Shown in pieces: positions 60,539-64,000 of a stretch of DNA of 64,000 nt. A program made the translations under genes and the position numbers. Within the stretch, counting starts at the first letter, position 1. Every line of letters starts with the position of its first letter. Where the stretch lies: contig NC_081407.1 of the NCBI RefSeq assembly GCF_030272615.1, forward strand, positions 101,351,897-101,415,896. Reading direction: 5' to 3'. Source of the DNA: Cryptomeria japonica (lineage: Eukaryota; Streptophyta; Pinopsida; Cupressales; Cupressaceae). Below the pieces are notes generated by a model. That model worked only from the letters and a program-made list of their open reading frames with translations, was not told the origin of the DNA and made no database searches.

Positions 60539-61848
60539 ATGACTGATCAGACAAGGTTCGAGTCTCTACGTGCTAGTAGACTGGAGGAATGTATAAATCA
60601 AATCAAAAATTCTTTCCTTACCCTCCTTTTGGCGGCTGGCACCAACAATCACTTTCCTTTTCAAACTAACCACTCATCTAACCTTGGGATGCAAGGTGGG
60701 TCCGGTAAAGCCGACTAGACTAACCAGCAACATTAATATGGGACCAACTAAAGTCTAGCTGGTGAGCACCACCTCTCTGTCCTTGCATGAGTTGTCCACA
60801 GGCTAATCTTTCCCTCCATTTTCAATGGATTTGGTTTGATTTGAGCATTTATTCTCTGCCACCTTCGCGTGAGGTTTAATTGCTCTCGTTTTCCCATCAT
60901 TGCTTGTTGAGTTGTCCACTAGCTTTTCTGAAGAAGACCATTTATCTCTTCTCATTTTCTTTTGGATCTACTGGTTGCCCTCTAGCTCTCCTCTTGCTAG
61001 TCCTTGCCCTCGGTCACCATGTCTTTCGAACCCCCTTTCGGCTTCATCTTGAGTGTTTATCCCAGACCTGTTTCTTGTTTTGCGCAGACACCCCCATCTC
61101 TCTTGGTGCTTCGACCCATCAAGTTTCCTTCAGAAAGATTATGGACCTGAGACTCAAGCATCTCCTTATCCACTCGGAGCCTCCGGTTCTTTTAGCAGTC
61201 AAATTGATTCTGGGGAGCGCTCATATGAGTAGAGATGAATACCCAAGAGACAACACCAGCATTTCATCCAGATTTGTGGCGTCACTGCTGGATCAGCAGC
61301 TTTCCAAGCAATTAATCTAGAACCTTACCAGGGAACTCTTCCCAGTCGAAATTCTCCTAGAGCTCCAAGAAGTTCTGAATAAGGCCAATCACGACTCTGG
61401 TGCGCCCAGACCTAGCGATAGAATCCTTTTTAACGTTCATGGTGCTCTTATCAAACATTACCCATTCCTTCTGGACCTGAAGGATAAAGAATTGAATAGG
61501 CACAGAAAGTTTGCAAGTGCAGGGCTAAGCTACCTCAAATGGCATTTTTTAGGTGAAGATCTGGAGGCTGAAGGGAAAGAGGAGATTTTGTTCCTTTTTG
61601 CAAGAGTGAATGGCTTCTTGCCTATGCTTGCTGAAGAAACAGAACCTAAACCAGAACAGAGGTGCAGAGGAAGGTCAAGCAGTGGTCGTAGGGGCAGGGG
61701 TCGTGGTCGGCGCTTTCCAGCAAGCAGAGGTCGAGGTCGCCCAAGGAACCATTTCCTCAACCGGACATTCCTTCCACAAGCTAGGCTCTTTATGGATACC
61801 CCCTTTTTGTCTATCGAATATGCAGTCATCCTTGTATATTTTTATTAG
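60539..61848 (+). pseudogene. LINE-2 ORF downstream of RNase H, RG-rich C-terminus
   Basis: A candidate start ATG at 60539 (MTDQTRFESLRASRLEEC) opens a frame with several stops up to about 60870. From ATG 61141 (MDLRLKHLLIHSEPPV) to TAA 61848 the frame is open except for one TAG at 61318-61320. The region LFPVEILLELQEVL and KHYPFLLDLKDKELNRHRKFA looks helical; 61660-61760 is Arg/Gly-rich (GRRGRGRGRRFPASRGRGR), like RNA-binding RGG segments. I recognise no domain family and no similarity to the LINE-1 third ORF. Position after RNase H and before the LINE 3' end is the same in both LINEs. The 5' part is poorly supported; the 61141-61848 part is good. Confidence 0.55.
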
Positions 61849-61998
61849 ACTTTAATTTTAAGTTCAAAAACTCTGAATCTAGGTCGATGAATTCGGACAT
61901 TATTAGTACTTATGTTTTAGTTTTTCTAGACTTTTAAACCTTAAATGGTTCAGGAAAGTGGCTAAACCCTAAGCTAAAAGGCTCTGGTTTGGAAGGGA

Positions 61999-62023
61999 CC
62001 TCTGTGCTCTTTAAGAGCAGAGG
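61999..62023 (+). repeat. Stem-loop at the LINE-2 3' end
   Basis: CCTCTGTGCTCTT pairs with AAGAGCAGAGG with a single bulge, followed by TTTTTTG. Some LINE reverse transcriptases recognise a 3' stem-loop in their RNA; this is at the right place for that role. Confidence 0.6.
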
Positions 62024-62388
62024 TTTTTTGAATATCTTGAAATTCAATGGTAATTATATGTATTTATACAAATTAATACAAAATTTGGCTCTGCCTTTAC
62101 CGACCAAAAATTTTTTTTACATGATTGGACATAATTTCTTTTTATTCGTATGATATGATAGATAATATGAAAGAAGTTTTTTGGGATTACTAAGATTTTT
62201 ATACACAAAGGCATTGCCGTATAATTATTACCGTGATGAGACATTTCCATTAGACAAACAAGTCCTTTCCAATGCGGAAGTAATGAGGTTCAAAGTCTTT
62301 TACAGTGTACAAGTAATTGAATCATCATTTTCTGACATTGAAGGGTATTCAATGTATTTGTATGCAAACAAGATTTCTCACTCAAAAC

Positions 62389-62475
62389 ATTTTCACACGG
62401 CGCTCAGAAATTTTCCACATTTTCACACAACACTCGGAAATTTTCCACATTTTCACACGACGCTCGGAGATTTCT
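62389..62475. repeat. Three tandem copies of a 29-bp unit
   Basis: CATTTTCACACGACGCTCGG-type units repeat three times with a few substitutions, varying mainly at the CGGCGCTC core. Confidence 0.85.
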
Positions 62476-62595
62476 CAGTCAAAAGATTAATTTGAATGGA
62501 ATCTGTTTGTACTACTCAATCAAACCAATATAATTTTGTGCGGTAGTCATCAAAGCGTACAAAACCTGCGGAAGGAATAATGTTCAAAGTCTTTT

Positions 62596-62665
62596 CCGAC
62601 CTTGAAGGGTGTTCAATTTATTATTGAATGATTGTTTTCCGACCTTGAAGGGTGTTCAATTTATT
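62596..62665. repeat. Two tandem copies of CCGACCTTGAAGGGTGTTCA
   Basis: TTTTCCGACCTTGAAGGGTG blocks at about 62594 and 62636, each followed by TTCAATTTATTAT. A related CATTGAAGGGTATTCAATG lies at about 62337. Confidence 0.8.
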
Positions 62666-62769
62666 ATCGTGTTTGACAATTAATCATCATTTCTTTTCGG
62701 ACTAATACACATTGCTATAGTTGGTCAAACACGAAAAGAAAAAATGGATGTCTTCTTTTCAGATAGCTC

Positions 62770-63373
62770 TTGGAGATAAGAAATTTGATAGCTCTGGAAG
62801 AACATAAATTGTACATTTCTTTATTTTTATTTGGACAGTTTTTGAATAATAAAAATTTGAAAGTAATTTAACATTTATATTTATTAAAATTTTCAAGTGT
62901 TTAAATTAATAATTAGAAGTGATATAAATGTTCTTTATTGATAATACAATTTATATTTATATATGTTTTTGTGTTATTAATTAAAAGAAAAATTCAATCA
63001 TACAAACATTTTTCATGTGTCACGGCTATTCTAGCTCCAAAACAGACTTGTCGTACAACGGGTTAGTGACAGGTTAGTCAATCACAACTGTTAACTGCAA
63101 AATCGACGATGTAAAACACACGACTAACACACATGTTAGTCAATCCGTACTGTCTTTTTGGAGCCAGAATATATGCGTCCCTCTAACACTACCTACAATA
63201 TATTTAATATCTCTATATAGAATTTGTGTCCAATCATATAATTCTAATTGAGAATTAGTAAAAGTATCTAAATACATAAAAATTACAAATATTTACATCT
63301 TATCAGTCATTTTTTATCTTATAGAAGTTATCTTATGAATTTTGTGTCATTGTTTGAGATTTGTATATAGTTT
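62770..63373. repeat. Dispersed repeat, copy related to 17290-17800
   Basis: Blocks shared in order with 17290-17800, interrupted here by an extra GC-richer piece (about 63015-63180). No gene. Confidence 0.6.
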
Positions 63374-64000
63374 TGTAGCATCCTAAACTTGTGACACTTG
63401 CAATTTTGATCGCATTTGGGTCTTCACTATGGCGACGCAACACTGAACCTGAATGGAGACCCTGAAACTTGTTCATGACATCGAAAACTGCATTTTTCAG
63501 CACCTTGGCCTGATCCTCCTTGCACCATGCTGTCCCTGGAGGTGGGACCATGGCACCCAGCGCCATGGTCCTTCTGGACTAAGGCGCCCAGCGCCCTGGT
63601 CTCCCAGGACCATGGCACCCAGCGCCCTGGTCCCTAGCCCTATTTTTGGGCCCGGTCTCTTTTGGGTCACGGGTCTTTAAGTTTGCAAATTGGAAAATAA
63701 TCTTTCCTGGTCAGCCTAAGGGTAGAAAAATCAGTCTTTTAACCCTAATTGACAAGTATATAAACTACATTTCCTCTCCCATTTTAAAAAGGATGGAAAA
63801 AAAGGCGAAAAATGATACTCAAGCATTCAAGCATTCCTTCAAGCAATTGAGCATTCTAAGTCTCCATTCAAGGTTAAGTGATGCATTCAAGACAAGGATT
63901 CAACCATTGAAGAGGAGATCACATACCACATACAACATATAACATACAACAACAATTACACCTTCGCATGTAAGAATACAAACATTCTTACAACAAGGTA
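63374..64000 (+). mobile_element. LTR start, cut by the window edge
   Basis: TGTAGCATCCTAAACTTG resembles the start of the solo LTR at 40212. It contains GCGCCCTGGTC blocks at about 63580-63640 and a TATA box (TATATAAA, 63757-63764) followed by a leader-like sequence. Frames here are not credible genes. Confidence 0.6.
63757..63764 (+). promoter_or_regulatory. TATA box of the right-edge LTR
   Basis: ACAAGTATATAAACTACATTT, about 380 bp after the LTR start. Confidence 0.5.

Larger units (their letters stand above)
53361..62035 (+). mobile_element. 5'-truncated LINE (LINE-2), interrupted by an LTR insertion
   Basis: Homology starts inside reverse transcriptase (INNTFIALVPKK) and runs through RNase H to a downstream ORF and a 3' stem-loop. 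ORF1 and endonuclease are missing, the usual outcome of incomplete reverse transcription. The 54508-58951 insertion splits the RT C-terminal region. The 3' end is placed after the stem-loop and T-run near 62030; I could not identify a target duplication, so both ends are approximate. It belongs to the same broad L1 type as LINE-1 but is clearly diverged from it. Confidence 0.8.

Noticed and set aside
2485-61320. Reassignment of TAG to glutamine, or suppressor-tRNA decoding, to explain the recurrent TAG stops
   Set aside because: The elements also carry frameshifts, TGA and TAA stops, and the TAG/TGA pattern matches methylcytosine deamination. No plant nuclear code change is known.
1-64000. 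tRNA, rRNA, CRISPR arrays, bacterial promoters or operons
   Set aside because: I saw no tRNA cloverleaf or rRNA segments, no CRISPR-like spacer arrays, and the sequence is clearly eukaryotic repeat DNA. A tRNAscan and Rfam search would be decisive and was not possible.

Overview
The window looks like intergenic, repeat-dominated nuclear DNA from a land plant with a large genome, most plausibly a gymnosperm such as a conifer, although the taxon cannot be fixed from the sequence. The reasons are: plant-type L1 LINEs with a DUF4283 ORF1 and a C-terminal RNase H; a Tat-clade Ty3/gypsy element with two RNase H domains and an antisense plant mobile domain (PMD) gene; a CACTA (Tnp2) transposase; a PPR fragment; nested LTR insertions with 5-bp target duplications; long AT, CT and TA simple repeats. 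No intact host gene, tRNA, rRNA, CRISPR array or bacterial-type operon was found. Nearly every coding region is interrupted by frameshifts and in-frame stops.

Layout. 11-2396 (-) is a decayed seven-exon gene of unknown family. 2485-10449 (-) is a full-length LINE (LINE-1) flanked by a perfect 15-bp target-site duplication (TSD); it has ORF1, an endonuclease/RT/RNase H ORF2, and an unexpected third ORF of about 600 codons downstream of RNase H. 11776-16445 is a CT-rich simple-sequence tract split by a 2.9-kb LTR-type insertion (13214-16133, TSD TTCTT). 18108-19268 is a solo LTR (TSD TATTG). 19387-45836 is one large Tat-like Ty3/gypsy element. Its 5' LTR is split by a complete 7.9-kb LTR element of the solo-LTR family (20690-28550, TSD TTATT). 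Its 3' untranslated part is split by another solo LTR (40212-41846, TSD ATATC). It carries an antisense PMD gene just before its polypurine tract and 3' LTR. 45837-47314 (-) is the 5' half of a CACTA transposase. 47315-52800 is non-coding with minisatellites. 52805-53043 is a PPR pseudogene fragment. About 53361-62035 is a second, 5'-truncated LINE (LINE-2), interrupted by a 4.4-kb LTR-type insertion (54508-58951, TSD TTGGG) and also carrying a downstream ORF. 62.3-63.4 kb holds short tandem repeats and a dispersed repeat shared with 17.3 kb. The right edge is a truncated LTR.

How the parts relate. The three ORFs of each LINE and the gag-protease-RT-RNase H-integrase order of the Tat element are the usual retrotransposition machinery, now inactive in these copies. 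The most unusual unit is the 20690-28550 element: it has good LTRs, a primer-binding site, a polypurine tract and a four-knuckle gag-like ORF, but in place of pol it has a second gene of about 1,140 codons with no recognisable polymerase, preceded by its own TATA-like leader. A second theme is that the in-frame stops are overwhelmingly TAG where Gln (CAG) is expected and TGA where Arg (CGA) is expected, the pattern left by deamination of methylated CHG and CG cytosines in silenced plant transposons.
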